DNA from: Prolixibacteraceae bacterium JC049
GTDB lineage: Bacteria > Bacteroidota > Bacteroidia > Bacteroidales > Prolixibacteraceae
Length of the DNA: 64,000 nt
Assembly: GCA_023369685.1 (NCBI GenBank)
Contig: SACZ01000001.1
Coordinates: forward strand, 372,381-436,380
Reading direction: 5' to 3'
Below, piece after piece: positions 10,159 through 17,133 of the stretch. The number at the start of each line of letters is the position of its first letter. Within the stretch, counting starts at the first letter, position 1. Under the pieces are notes generated by a model. The model searched no databases. It worked only from the letters and a program-made list of their open reading frames with translations, and was not told the origin of the DNA. The position numbers were made by a program, and so were the translations under genes.

Positions 10159-12195
10159 ATGAGCAATTCAAGCATTAACCGCGCAGCTGATAACATTCGT
10201 ATCTTATCAGCTTCAATGGTAGAAAAAGCAAAATCAGGTCACCCTGGTGGCGCAATGGGTGGTGCCGACTTTGTAAACATCCTGTATTCTGAGTTCTTGA
10301 ACTACGATCCAACAGATATGGCATGGCCACATCGCGATCGTTTCTTCCTTGACCCAGGTCACATGTCTCCAATGTTGTACTCAGTATTGGCTTTGGCCGA
10401 TAACTACAGCATGGACGAATTGGCTAACTTCCGTCAGTGGGGAACAGTTACTCCAGGTCACCCTGAGGTAGACGTGGAAAGAGGTGTTGAAAATACATCG
10501 GGACCATTAGGACAAGGACACACCATGGCTGTTGGTGCAGCAATTGCTGAACGTTTTATGGTATCTCGCTTTGGTGAGTGGATGGCGCATAAAACTTACG
10601 CATTTATTTCAGATGGTGGTATGCAGGAAGAAATTGCACAGGGTGCTGGACGTATTGCTGGTCACCTTGGTTTGAGCAATCTGATTATGTTCTTCGACTC
10701 GAATGACATTCAGCTTTCTACTACAACCGACGAAATTACTGTTGAAGATTATCAAAAGAAATACGAAGCTTGGGGATGGCGTGTTGAAACAATCAACGGA
10801 AACGACGCTGATGAAATTCGCGCTGCTTTGAAGACTGCCAATGCAGAAACTGAAAAACCAACACTTATCATTGGTAAAACAATTATGGGTAAAGGTGCAG
10901 TAACTGCCGATGGAAGTAACTTCGAACGTCAGGTTTCTACTCACGGTCAGCCACTATCTGCAGCAGGTGCTGATATGGCAAAAACAATTGAAAACTTGGG
11001 TGGCGATGCAGAAAATCCATTCCAAATTTTCGATGATGTAAAAGAGCTTTACGCTAAGCGTCGCGATGAGTTGACTGCTTGGGCGAAAGATCGCAAAGAA
11101 GCAGAAGAAAAATGGGCATTGGAAAATCCTGAGCTAGCTCAGAAAATGGCTCACTTCTATACTGGTGTTACTCCTGAAATCGATTGGAGTGCATTGGAGC
11201 AAAAGCAAGGTGTTGCAACACGTGCTGCTTCTGCAGCAGTATTGGGACATTTCGCTGAAAATGTAGAGAATATGGTTGTTTCTTCTGCCGACTTATCTAA
11301 CTCAGATAAGACTGATGGTTTCTTGAAGAAAACAAAAGCATTCCAAAAAGGAGATTTCTCTGGTCAGTTCTTCCAGGCAGGTGTTGCTGAGTTGACAATG
11401 GCTTGTATCATGAACGGTATGGCACTTCACGGTGGTATCATCCCTGTTTGTGGAACTTTCTTTGTTTTCTCTGACTACATGAAGCCAGCTGTTCGTTTGG
11501 CAGCATTGATGGAGCTTCCTGTGAAGTATGTTTGGACTCACGATGCATTCCGTGTTGGAGAAGATGGACCTACTCACCAGCCAGTTGAGCAAGAAGCACA
11601 AATTCGTTTGATGGAGCAGTTGAAAAACCACAGTGGTGAAAACTCTGTAATGGTTCTTCGTCCTGCTGATGCTGATGAAACAACTGTAGCATGGAAAATG
11701 GCTTTCGAAAACGAGTCTACTCCAACTGCATTGATTCTTACTCGTCAGAATGTAAATCCACTTCCAGCAGAAGGAGATCGCTATGAAGCGGCTCTAGGTG
11801 CTGAAAAAGGAGCATACATTGTTGAGGATTGCGAAGGAACTCCTGATGTGATTCTTGTGGCAAGTGGTTCTGAGGTTGCTACTTTGGTTGATGGAGCTAA
11901 ATTGCTTCGCGAGCGCGACAATGTTAAAGTTCGTGTAGTATCAGCTATCTCTGAAGGAGTATTCCGTAATCAGGATAAAGAATACCAGGAAGCAGTTCTT
12001 CCTGCAAGTGTTGGTAAGTTTGGTATGACTGCCGGATTGTCTTCTACTTTGCGTGGACTAGTTGGTGGTGATGGTGCTATTTGGGGAATGAATTCATTCG
12101 GATTCTCTGCTCCTTATACAGTATTGGACCAGCAGTTAGGTTTCAATGGCGAAAATGCTTACGAACAAGTAAAAGCATATTTGGCTAATCGCTAG
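10159..12195 (+). CDS. tkt: transketolase
   Basis: Thiamine-diphosphate enzyme of the non-oxidative pentose phosphate pathway, moving two-carbon units between ketose and aldose phosphates in the cytosol. With the ATG at 10159 it has 678 residues, normal for a full-length transketolase. Visible family marks are the N-terminal SGHPGGAMG segment, the diphosphate-binding region around SDGGMQEEIAQGA, THDAFRVGEDGPTHQP in the pyrimidine-binding domain, and a C-terminal domain with LVASGSEVATLVDGA. It is a single-gene unit with its own promoter and a strong terminator. Codon choice looks more selected than in neighbouring genes (frequent cgt, ggt, aac), consistent with high expression. Confidence 0.97.
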   Translation: MSNSSINRAADNIRILSASMVEKAKSGHPGGAMGGADFVNILYSEFLNYDPTDMAWPHRDRFFLDPGHMSPMLYSVLALADNYSMDELANFRQWGTVTPGHPEVDVERGVENTSGPLGQGHTMAVGAAIAERFMVSRFGEWMAHKTYAFISDGGMQEEIAQGAGRIAGHLGLSNLIMFFDSNDIQLSTTTDEITVEDYQKKYEAWGWRVETINGNDADEIRAALKTANAETEKPTLIIGKTIMGKGAVTADGSNFERQVSTHGQPLSAAGADMAKTIENLGGDAENPFQIFDDVKELYAKRRDELTAWAKDRKEAEEKWALENPELAQKMAHFYTGVTPEIDWSALEQKQGVATRAASAAVLGHFAENVENMVVSSADLSNSDKTDGFLKKTKAFQKGDFSGQFFQAGVAELTMACIMNGMALHGGIIPVCGTFFVFSDYMKPAVRLAALMELPVKYVWTHDAFRVGEDGPTHQPVEQEAQIRLMEQLKNHSGENSVMVLRPADADETTVAWKMAFENESTPTALILTRQNVNPLPAEGDRYEAALGAEKGAYIVEDCEGTPDVILVASGSEVATLVDGAKLLRERDNVKVRVVSAISEGVFRNQDKEYQEAVLPASVGKFGMTAGLSSTLRGLVGGDGAIWGMNSFGFSAPYTVLDQQLGFNGENAYEQVKAYLANR

Positions 12196-12221
12196 AAAGA
12201 ATCTTTTATAAGATATAATGA

Positions 12222-12251
12222 AGGGCACTCTGTTTAGGGTGCTCTTTTTTT
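12222..12251 (+). terminator. terminator of transketolase
   Basis: A 10-bp stem (12222-12231 agggcactct with 12236-12245 agggtgctct, two G-U pairs), loop gttt, then a run of seven T. Confidence 0.85.
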
Positions 12252-12257
12252 GTGCAT

Positions 12258-12284
12258 AAAAAAAGGCTACCAAATTGGTAGCCT
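12258..12284 (-). terminator. terminator of the Cys/Lys-rich peptide gene
   Basis: Stem 12264-12272 / 12276-12284 (aggctacca / tggtagcct) with a 3-nt loop. Read on the minus strand it is followed by a run of T (the A run at 12258-12264). It lies 25 bp past the stop codon of the minus-strand gene and back to back with the transketolase terminator. Confidence 0.85.
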
Positions 12285-12308
12285 CTTGAAACTATTTGAA
12301 GTTATAAA

Positions 12309-12563
12309 TTACTTCTTTTTTGAACATGAGCTTTTACAACCTTTTTTAGCTGTTTTGCTACATGCTTTTTTCTCTTTCGAACAGCTTGCTTTTTCTGCTT
12401 TCGAGCAAGATGCTTTTTCTTTCTTAGAACAGCATGACTTCTTCTTTTTGTCTTGCTTCTGTACTTGTTCTACTACAACTACATTGTCAGCTGCTGAAAC
12501 TGCAGGTGCTGTTAATCCTACAAAAAATACAAACAATACGGCAAGTGCGAATAATTTTTTCAT
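12309..12563 (-). CDS. small exported Cys/Lys-rich repeat protein
   Basis: An 84-residue protein of unknown family. A clear signal peptide covers about residues 1-24 (LFALAVLFVFFVGLTAPAVSA). A short acidic/valine linker is followed by a tail made of an imperfect 8-residue repeat of the form CSKxEKAS, with seven cysteines and about twenty lysines and no aromatic residues. A dedicated terminator downstream supports a real gene. Such a tail could bind thiophilic metals, serve as a redox buffer, or bind polyanions; none is shown by the sequence. The overlapping plus-strand frame is a by-product of the repeat. The gene is divergent from a histidine kinase whose sensor loop is also cysteine-containing. 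Confidence 0.8.
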   Translation of the reverse strand: MKKLFALAVLFVFFVGLTAPAVSAADNVVVVEQVQKQDKKKKSCCSKKEKASCSKAEKASCSKEKKACSKTAKKGCKSSCSKKK

Positions 12564-12701
12564 CTTTTTTAGTTTTTATATTTGACAAATTCTTGTTTTC
12601 TACACTACAAACTTAACTTCTCACAAGGATAATTGTTGTTATAGAGCTGTTAAGTGCTGTTAACGCGATGTTAAAAAAAGAGTTTCAGGTCTATTTCTTT
12701 A

Positions 12702-12709
12702 TATTTTTG
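12702..12709 (+). promoter_or_regulatory. candidate -7 element of the two-component operon
   Basis: TATTTTTG matches TAnnTTTG, about 94 bp upstream of the kinase start. No well-spaced TTG is visible at -33, so this is a weak prediction. Confidence 0.35.
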
Positions 12710-12802
12710 TTTTAGTTGAAATGGATGTGAAATCTCATCGTCTACAGGTCAACACAAAAGAGAGAATAAAGTTTATAAGAGTTCCTGAATAAATTTAATC
12801 AG

Positions 12803-14041
12803 ATGAAGAAGGTTAAAAAAGAAGGTTATTTGGTTATTGCTACCATTGTGGTACTTATAGCTCTGGTTGCTATTCAGGTAACATGGATTTCTAACGCTGT
12901 GCGTTTGGAAGAGCAGAGCTTCAATCATAATGTGGTTATGGCTCTGAATGGAGCAAAAGAGGGAATTTCTAAACATACAAAGACATGTAATTCCATGCAG
13001 CGATTTTTGTGTGGCAGAGCTTGTCCGAAGACAGATCAAACTCAGACATTGGCACGTTTGGATAGTATTATTCATACCAACTTATTGGATTTCGGTATCG
13101 ATTTAAAGTATAAATTCGAAATTGTAAATAGTAAGGAGTTAGAACAAAACCGACTGTTCAGCCCAAAGTGTTATCAGAAAAGTTTAAATGGATTGTTAGA
13201 GTTGAATGGAATTCACTTGAGGATAGAATTTCCAGATCGAAATAAATTCCTGACAGCTCGAATGATGGGAATGTTTGTGATTTCCATTGTGTTGATTCTG
13301 CTGGTGATGATTTCATTCTTTATAACACTTCGATTATTTCGAAAAGAGAAGGAGCTGTCACTTCGTTTGACCGATTTTGTAAATAATATGGTGCATGAGT
13401 TTCAAACACCGCTTTCCAATATTGGTTTTGCAACGAATTTAATTCGGAAGAAACAAAAGAATAATGACCTGAAGAAGTTGGATGAATATACCGGTATTAT
13501 TATTACTGAAAAGGAGAAGATGCAACGAAATGTGGAAGAGATTCTGAAAATTTCTTGTGCCGAAAAGCATGAGCTAAGTGATAATGAACCTTTGAATATT
13601 CATCAGTTGATTGAAGTAAATAGAGCGCGTTTCGAGCCTAAAGTTGTGAATGCAAAAGGAAAGTTGATAATGAACTTGAAGGCTGATAATGACTTAGTGG
13701 TAGGGCATCGCAGTCATTTGTCCAATGTATTTTCCAACTTATTCGATAATGCATTGAAGTACAATAGTGGGCAACCTGAAATAAAAGTGACAACCAGTGT
13801 CGTTCAGAATAAACTACAGATCTCTTTTCAGGATAATGGAATTGGAATTTCACCAAAGAATCTACCTTTTATCTTCGATAAGTACTATCGTGTTTCCACA
13901 GGAGATGTTCATACCGTAAAGGGATTTGGGTTAGGGTTAACCTATGTCAAGCATGTGCTTGAACAGCACGATGGAAAAATTGAGGTGAAAAGTAACTTGG
14001 GGAAAGGAACAACTTTTGTAATTTCACTACCACTAAAATAG
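12803..14041 (+). CDS. two-component sensor histidine kinase
   Basis: Membrane sensor kinase of 412 residues. TM1 is about residues 9-29 and TM2 about 153-173 (FVISIVLILLVMISFFITL), enclosing a periplasmic loop of about 120 residues that carries four cysteines (C62, C70, C74, C123; CX7CX3C plus one). The HisKA domain has phospho-acceptor His198 in VHEFQTPLSN, and the HATPase domain shows FSNLFDNALKYN, DNGIGISP and GFGLGLTYVK. There is no HAMP domain between TM2 and the dimerisation helix. The cognate response regulator follows 4 bp after the stop. The signal is unknown; the cysteines hint at redox, metal or a disulfide-stabilised fold. Confidence 0.93.
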   Translation: MKKVKKEGYLVIATIVVLIALVAIQVTWISNAVRLEEQSFNHNVVMALNGAKEGISKHTKTCNSMQRFLCGRACPKTDQTQTLARLDSIIHTNLLDFGIDLKYKFEIVNSKELEQNRLFSPKCYQKSLNGLLELNGIHLRIEFPDRNKFLTARMMGMFVISIVLILLVMISFFITLRLFRKEKELSLRLTDFVNNMVHEFQTPLSNIGFATNLIRKKQKNNDLKKLDEYTGIIITEKEKMQRNVEEILKISCAEKHELSDNEPLNIHQLIEVNRARFEPKVVNAKGKLIMNLKADNDLVVGHRSHLSNVFSNLFDNALKYNSGQPEIKVTTSVVQNKLQISFQDNGIGISPKNLPFIFDKYYRVSTGDVHTVKGFGLGLTYVKHVLEQHDGKIEVKSNLGKGTTFVISLPLK

Positions 14042-14045
14042 TAGC

Positions 14046-14750
14046 ATGAATAGTCAGCGTACAAAAATATTATTAGTAGAAGATGATATTAATATGGGAT
14101 TCTTATTGGTCGACTTTCTGGAGTCCAATGGTTTCGATGTAAAACTTTATAGGGACGGAGAATCAGGGTTAAAGGCTTTCAATCTGGGAGAATACGATTT
14201 CTGTATTCTGGATGTGATGCTTCCCGGTATGGATGGTTTTACAATTGCAGAAGGAATTCGGTCGAAAGACAGAAGAGTGCCCATTGTTTTTCTGACTGCT
14301 CGCTCAATGAAGGTGGATAAGATCAAAGGTTTTAACCTGGGAGTTGACGATTATATTACCAAGCCTTTTGATGAGGATGAGCTGTTGTGTCGTATCAATG
14401 CTATTTTGCAACGAGTAGAATTGCAAAGTGAAGAGGCAATGCCAGAGTGCGTTGTAAATTTGTATCAAATTGGAGCTTATAGTTTTGATGTTCCCAATCA
14501 GAAATTGACTCATGTGCAAGAAGAGAAGCGCTTGACACTAAAAGAAACAGAGGTGTTGAAGATGCTTTGTCAGGCCAAGAGTAATATTGTACGTCGCGAT
14601 GAGATTCTTAAAAAGATCTGGGGAGACACCGATTACTTTATGGGGAGGAGTCTGGATGTCTTCATTGCCAAACTCCGGAAATACTTGCGTCACGATAGTG
14701 AGGTGAAAATTGAAAATGTACCCAAAGTGGGGTATGTTTTAATGGATTAG
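14046..14750 (+). CDS. OmpR-family response regulator
   Basis: DNA-binding response regulator of 234 residues. The receiver domain (about 6-122) has the acidic pair in LLVEDD, phospho-acceptor Asp56 (FCILDVMLPGMDG), the Thr in VFLTARS and the Lys in DYITKPFDEDEL. A C-terminal winged helix (about 140-232) has LTLKETEVLKMLC and SLDVFIAKLRKYL, as in OmpR/PhoB-type regulators. It is coupled to the upstream kinase. Its stop codon is only 3 bp from the end of the convergent triple-paralog operon, leaving no room for a separate terminator. Targets are unknown; the adjacent exported-protein genes on both sides are natural candidates. Confidence 0.95.
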   Translation: MNSQRTKILLVEDDINMGFLLVDFLESNGFDVKLYRDGESGLKAFNLGEYDFCILDVMLPGMDGFTIAEGIRSKDRRVPIVFLTARSMKVDKIKGFNLGVDDYITKPFDEDELLCRINAILQRVELQSEEAMPECVVNLYQIGAYSFDVPNQKLTHVQEEKRLTLKETEVLKMLCQAKSNIVRRDEILKKIWGDTDYFMGRSLDVFIAKLRKYLRHDSEVKIENVPKVGYVLMD

Positions 14751-14753
14751 GTG

Positions 14754-15242
14754 CTATTTGTGATTAGGATGTTGAAATTGCTGGATGGTGTTTCGATAAC
14801 TTCTGTAGGAGTCTGAAGAACCATCATCCCACGATCCATTGAACATCTTCTTTAGCTGCTTTCTCATTCGTTTCATGTTCTTTTCGAAATAAACCATTTC
14901 TATATCTCTGTTTTGAATGACTATTGGACTCAGCTCAAATGGTTCGATATTTAAGACAATGGTTGAGTCGGTATCTTTTGCATGGATTATTTTTCGTTCG
15001 TATGAGATGTGTGAAATAACCATTGAATCATTTTCCTGGGTGTAAATACCAAATGAACCATCCGATTTGGACGTCACTCCATGGTAATTCCTATAATTAA
15101 TAATGTATGCATCAGAGACTGGATTCCCAAACTCATTCACCAGCTTAGCTTTGAATTTTTTAATGGGCTTCCCTTTGCTTTGGGCGGTACTTATTTTGTG
15201 GGTAATGGGGATTAAAATCAGAATTAAAATGAATTTATTCAC
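14754..15242 (-). CDS. exported carboxypeptidase-like regulatory domain protein, paralog 1
   Basis: Protein of 162 residues with a signal peptide (about 1-20, ending STAQ), then one carboxypeptidase D regulatory-like beta-sandwich (about 28-112: NEFGNPVSDAYIINYRNY, TSKSDGSFGIY, ISHISYERKIIHAKD) and a short basic, helical C-terminus. It belongs to the same family as the next two genes upstream; all three share the block DAYIIN(Y/T)RNY. It overlaps the preceding gene by 8 bp. The last gene of a three-gene minus-strand operon, convergent with the response regulator. The domain normally caps TonB receptors; here it stands alone, so a structural or envelope-binding role is possible but unproven. 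Confidence 0.75.
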   Translation of the reverse strand: MNKFILILILIPITHKISTAQSKGKPIKKFKAKLVNEFGNPVSDAYIINYRNYHGVTSKSDGSFGIYTQENDSMVISHISYERKIIHAKDTDSTIVLNIEPFELSPIVIQNRDIEMVYFEKNMKRMRKQLKKMFNGSWDDGSSDSYRSYRNTIQQFQHPNHK

Positions 15243-15864
15243 GACAATGTTTTTTTAGTTGTTTGTATGACTTGCTATAAGCTATAGAATCGATTTGGGC
15301 CAAAAGGTTTAAATCGCCAACTCTCCAGAGCGAATCTTCTAAGAAAATCTTATACCGATCGCGGTATTCCTTTAGTTTCTTTGCTTTTCGTTTTTTACCA
15401 ATTTTACTAATGGCCTTAAATGCTTCAAAAACATTTACTCCAAAACCCACTTCGTTGCTTCCGGGAGCATATGTGTTCGCATCGCTTTGAAAATGATAAT
15501 TGGTTGAATCGTAGGTGAATTTCCAGGTTGATATGTTTACTATAGAATCCGGAGCTTCGGTGTAAAGGGAGCTAATGGTATGTGTTTCCCACGGGAGAGT
15601 GGTTAGTGTGTCATTTCTAGAGGGGTGAATAATGGTTCTTTTATATGAAATGTGTGAGATACACAATGAATCGCCTGGTAGTACGTAAATTCGAAATGAA
15701 CCATCTTTTTTTGAGGTGACATGATGGTAATTTCGATAGTTGATAACATAGGCATCTTTTATTGGTTGACCTATATCGTTTATTAAACGACCCTGAAAGC
15801 GTTTTTTCTGGGCCATTGTAGTGGTGGTGATAATAGCTAAAAAGAATAGTAGAGAGAGTTTCAT
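15235..15864 (-). CDS. exported carboxypeptidase-like regulatory domain protein, paralog 2
   Basis: Protein of 209 residues. A signal peptide (about 1-18, ending TTTMAQ) is followed by the same beta-sandwich as its neighbours (about 22-95: NDIGQPIKDAYVINYRNY, TSKKDGSFRIYVLPGDSL, ISHISYKRTIIHP) and then a charged C-terminal region (about 140-209) rich in Lys, Arg and Tyr, predicted helical (KKRKAKKLKEYRDRY). The sequence SNEVGFGVNVFEAFKAISK in paralog 2 aligns with SVNLLGFVELAANFISK in paralog 3, so the C-terminal part is homologous too. Middle gene of the operon. No catalytic motif is visible. Confidence 0.75.
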   Translation of the reverse strand: MKLSLLFFLAIITTTTMAQKKRFQGRLINDIGQPIKDAYVINYRNYHHVTSKKDGSFRIYVLPGDSLCISHISYKRTIIHPSRNDTLTTLPWETHTISSLYTEAPDSIVNISTWKFTYDSTNYHFQSDANTYAPGSNEVGFGVNVFEAFKAISKIGKKRKAKKLKEYRDRYKIFLEDSLWRVGDLNLLAQIDSIAYSKSYKQLKKHCRE

Positions 15865-15874
15865 GTAGTGTGTG

Positions 15875-16552
15875 TTATTTTTTATTCAGCTTAATCAGTT
15901 TTCTGTTTTTTATGGTGGCAATCAGTGAGTCGATCTGTTGTTCGGAATAGACAACTCCTTTTTTGAGTAGTGAATCCCTTACATAGGTGCGATACGATGT
16001 TTTTATGCGGGTTAATTTCTCGTTGCGTTGCTTTTGTTTTTTGCTGATAAAATTAGCTGCAAGTTCCACGAAACCTAAAAGGTTGACAGAGGCTCCTCTG
16101 TTCGATTCTGGATTGTAAGGGTTTATATCAGAAGGAGGTTGGTTTTGTTCCGGTTTGAATGATGTAACCTGTTTTTTTATTTGCGTCATCATTTTTTCCA
16201 AATGCTTCTTCTCTTTTTCATATTCGTTGATGACGATAGGACTCATTTCGTAAGCCGAAATTTGTAAAGGGTAAAGTTGTAGAGTCGAATCTTTAGGGTA
16301 AATAATGGTTCGGGCGTATGAAATGTGTGAAATAACCAATGAATCACCTTTCTGTACGTTGATGGTGAATCTGCCATCGGGTTTCGATGCCACAAACATA
16401 TAGTTACGTGTATTAATAATGTATGCATGCTCAATAGGGATAGAGTCCAGTCCAAGAACTATCCCTTTGCATTTAAACGAAGACTTAGCTTCTGTTTGAG
16501 AGTAACCAGCAATCTTAATGAGTAAGAGCGGTATAGCTAGTAGTTTTTTCAT
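15875..16552 (-). CDS. exported carboxypeptidase-like regulatory domain protein, paralog 3
   Basis: Protein of 225 residues and first gene of the three-gene minus-strand operon. A signal peptide (about 1-18, LLAIPLLLIKIAGYSQ) is followed by the shared beta-sandwich (about 25-112: LDSIPIEHAYIINTRNY, PDGRFTINVQKGDSL, ISHISYARTIIYPKD), a KEKKHLEKMMTQIKKQ helix and a basic tail. Identity with the other two is highest in the sandwich, so the set arose by tandem duplication and then diverged in the tails. The function is unknown to me; envelope location is inferred from the signal peptide. Confidence 0.75.
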   Translation of the reverse strand: MKKLLAIPLLLIKIAGYSQTEAKSSFKCKGIVLGLDSIPIEHAYIINTRNYMFVASKPDGRFTINVQKGDSLVISHISYARTIIYPKDSTLQLYPLQISAYEMSPIVINEYEKEKKHLEKMMTQIKKQVTSFKPEQNQPPSDINPYNPESNRGASVNLLGFVELAANFISKKQKQRNEKLTRIKTSYRTYVRDSLLKKGVVYSEQQIDSLIATIKNRKLIKLNKK

Positions 16553-16692
16553 TAGTGGTTGACTAATTCTAGGTTGATAACTAAACGCTGCAAGGTATCT
16601 GATTCTACTGTTAAGCTTTTTTAAGCTGGATTAAAAAAAGCTAATAAGAATAAATGAATGTAAAATAGTGTGCATAAATGTGAAAAAGCAAA

Positions 16693-16763
16693 GTGTGTCC
16701 TAAAAATGAACATAGGTCAATAATAGGACAATGTGGTTTTGGGTGTGTCCTAATATTGAGCAT
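16693..16763 (+). promoter_or_regulatory. three-copy operator-like motif TGTCCTAWTATTGA
   Basis: Two direct 21-bp copies (16693-16713 and 16743-16763, 18 of 21 bases identical, starts exactly 50 bp apart) share gtgtgtcctaa, tga and cat. An inverted copy of the 14-bp core lies between them at 16717-16730 (13 of 14 bases match when reverse complemented). This arrangement is typical of a multi-site binding region for a transcription factor. I did not notice the core elsewhere in the window at comparable quality. Confidence 0.65.
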
Positions 16764-16792
16764 TTGTTTTGTGGTTCGATAAAATTACTTTG
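16764..16792 (+). promoter_or_regulatory. candidate primary-sigma promoter of the sensory hydrogenase cassette
   Basis: TTG at 16764-16766, an 18-bp spacer and TTACTTTG at 16785-16792 (7 of 8 match to TAnnTTTG). The operator motif at 16746-16759 lies just upstream of the -33 element, a position suited to an activator. Confidence 0.45.
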
Positions 16793-16829
16793 TGATTTAT
16801 TGGGTTGAAAATAAGGGTGTTGTATTTTT

Positions 16830-16845
16830 TGGCACGCCGATTGGT
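16830..16845 (+). promoter_or_regulatory. candidate sigma-54 promoter
   Basis: TGGCAC at 16830-16835, 5 bp, then TTGGT at 16841-16845. The sigma-54 consensus is TGGCAC-N5-TTGCW, so one key base (the C at -12) is G. It lies 30 bp before the predicted start codon. It competes with the upstream primary-sigma candidate. A start here would put the repeated motifs about 95-160 bp upstream, the usual distance for enhancer-binding activators. Confidence 0.35.
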
Positions 16846-16875
16846 TATAGGTTTTGCGTATTTGAATTATTGATG

Positions 16876-17133
16876 ATGGAAAAGATACGAATTGTAATAT
16901 GTTTAGGAAGTTCCTGTTTTTCTAGAGGAAATGGAAAGGTGCTCCCAATTATAAAACGATATATCTCAGAAAATTACTTGGATGAGAGAGTCGATTTTAG
17001 AGGAGAGCTTTGTTCTGGAAACTGTAAGGGAGATCCTCATATTCGTATCAACGGTGAGTTTATTTATGGAGTAAACGAATCGAATATTAAATCGATTTTA
17101 GATAAATATTTTTTGACAGCTAAAGTGTCATGA
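16876..17133 (+). CDS. thioredoxin-like [2Fe-2S] ferredoxin protein 1
   Basis: Small (85-residue) electron-carrier protein of the NuoE/thioredoxin-like [2Fe-2S] type. Four ligand cysteines are placed as C9-X4-C14 (CLGSSC) and C46-X3-C50 (CSGNC). The start at 16876 (MEKIRIVIC) is chosen because the paralog four genes on begins MEKVDVKIC, and because promoter elements lie upstream. Its stop overlaps the next start by 4 bp (ATGA), indicating translational coupling to the sensory hydrogenase. It may pass electrons to or from HydS. An extended form from 16792 is possible but unlikely. Confidence 0.85.
   Translation: MEKIRIVICLGSSCFSRGNGKVLPIIKRYISENYLDERVDFRGELCSGNCKGDPHIRINGEFIYGVNESNIKSILDKYFLTAKVS

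Larger units (their letters stand above)
16553..16875. other. regulatory intergenic region upstream of the sensory hydrogenase cassette
   Basis: About 320 bp between divergent operons with no credible gene. It holds three copies of a 14-bp motif and two competing promoter candidates, described separately. An in-frame GTG-like start near 16792 would add 28 residues to the ferredoxin gene, but the added part has no family resemblance and overlaps the promoter elements. Confidence 0.6.

Noticed and set aside
12250-12585. Plus-strand frame of about 110 codons opposite the Cys/Lys-rich gene
   Set aside because: It is the complement of the repeat tail, spans two terminators and lacks any family resemblance. 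The minus-strand gene has a proper signal peptide and terminator.
16792-16875. N-terminal extension of ferredoxin 1
   Set aside because: No resemblance to the paralog at 20045, and it covers promoter candidates.
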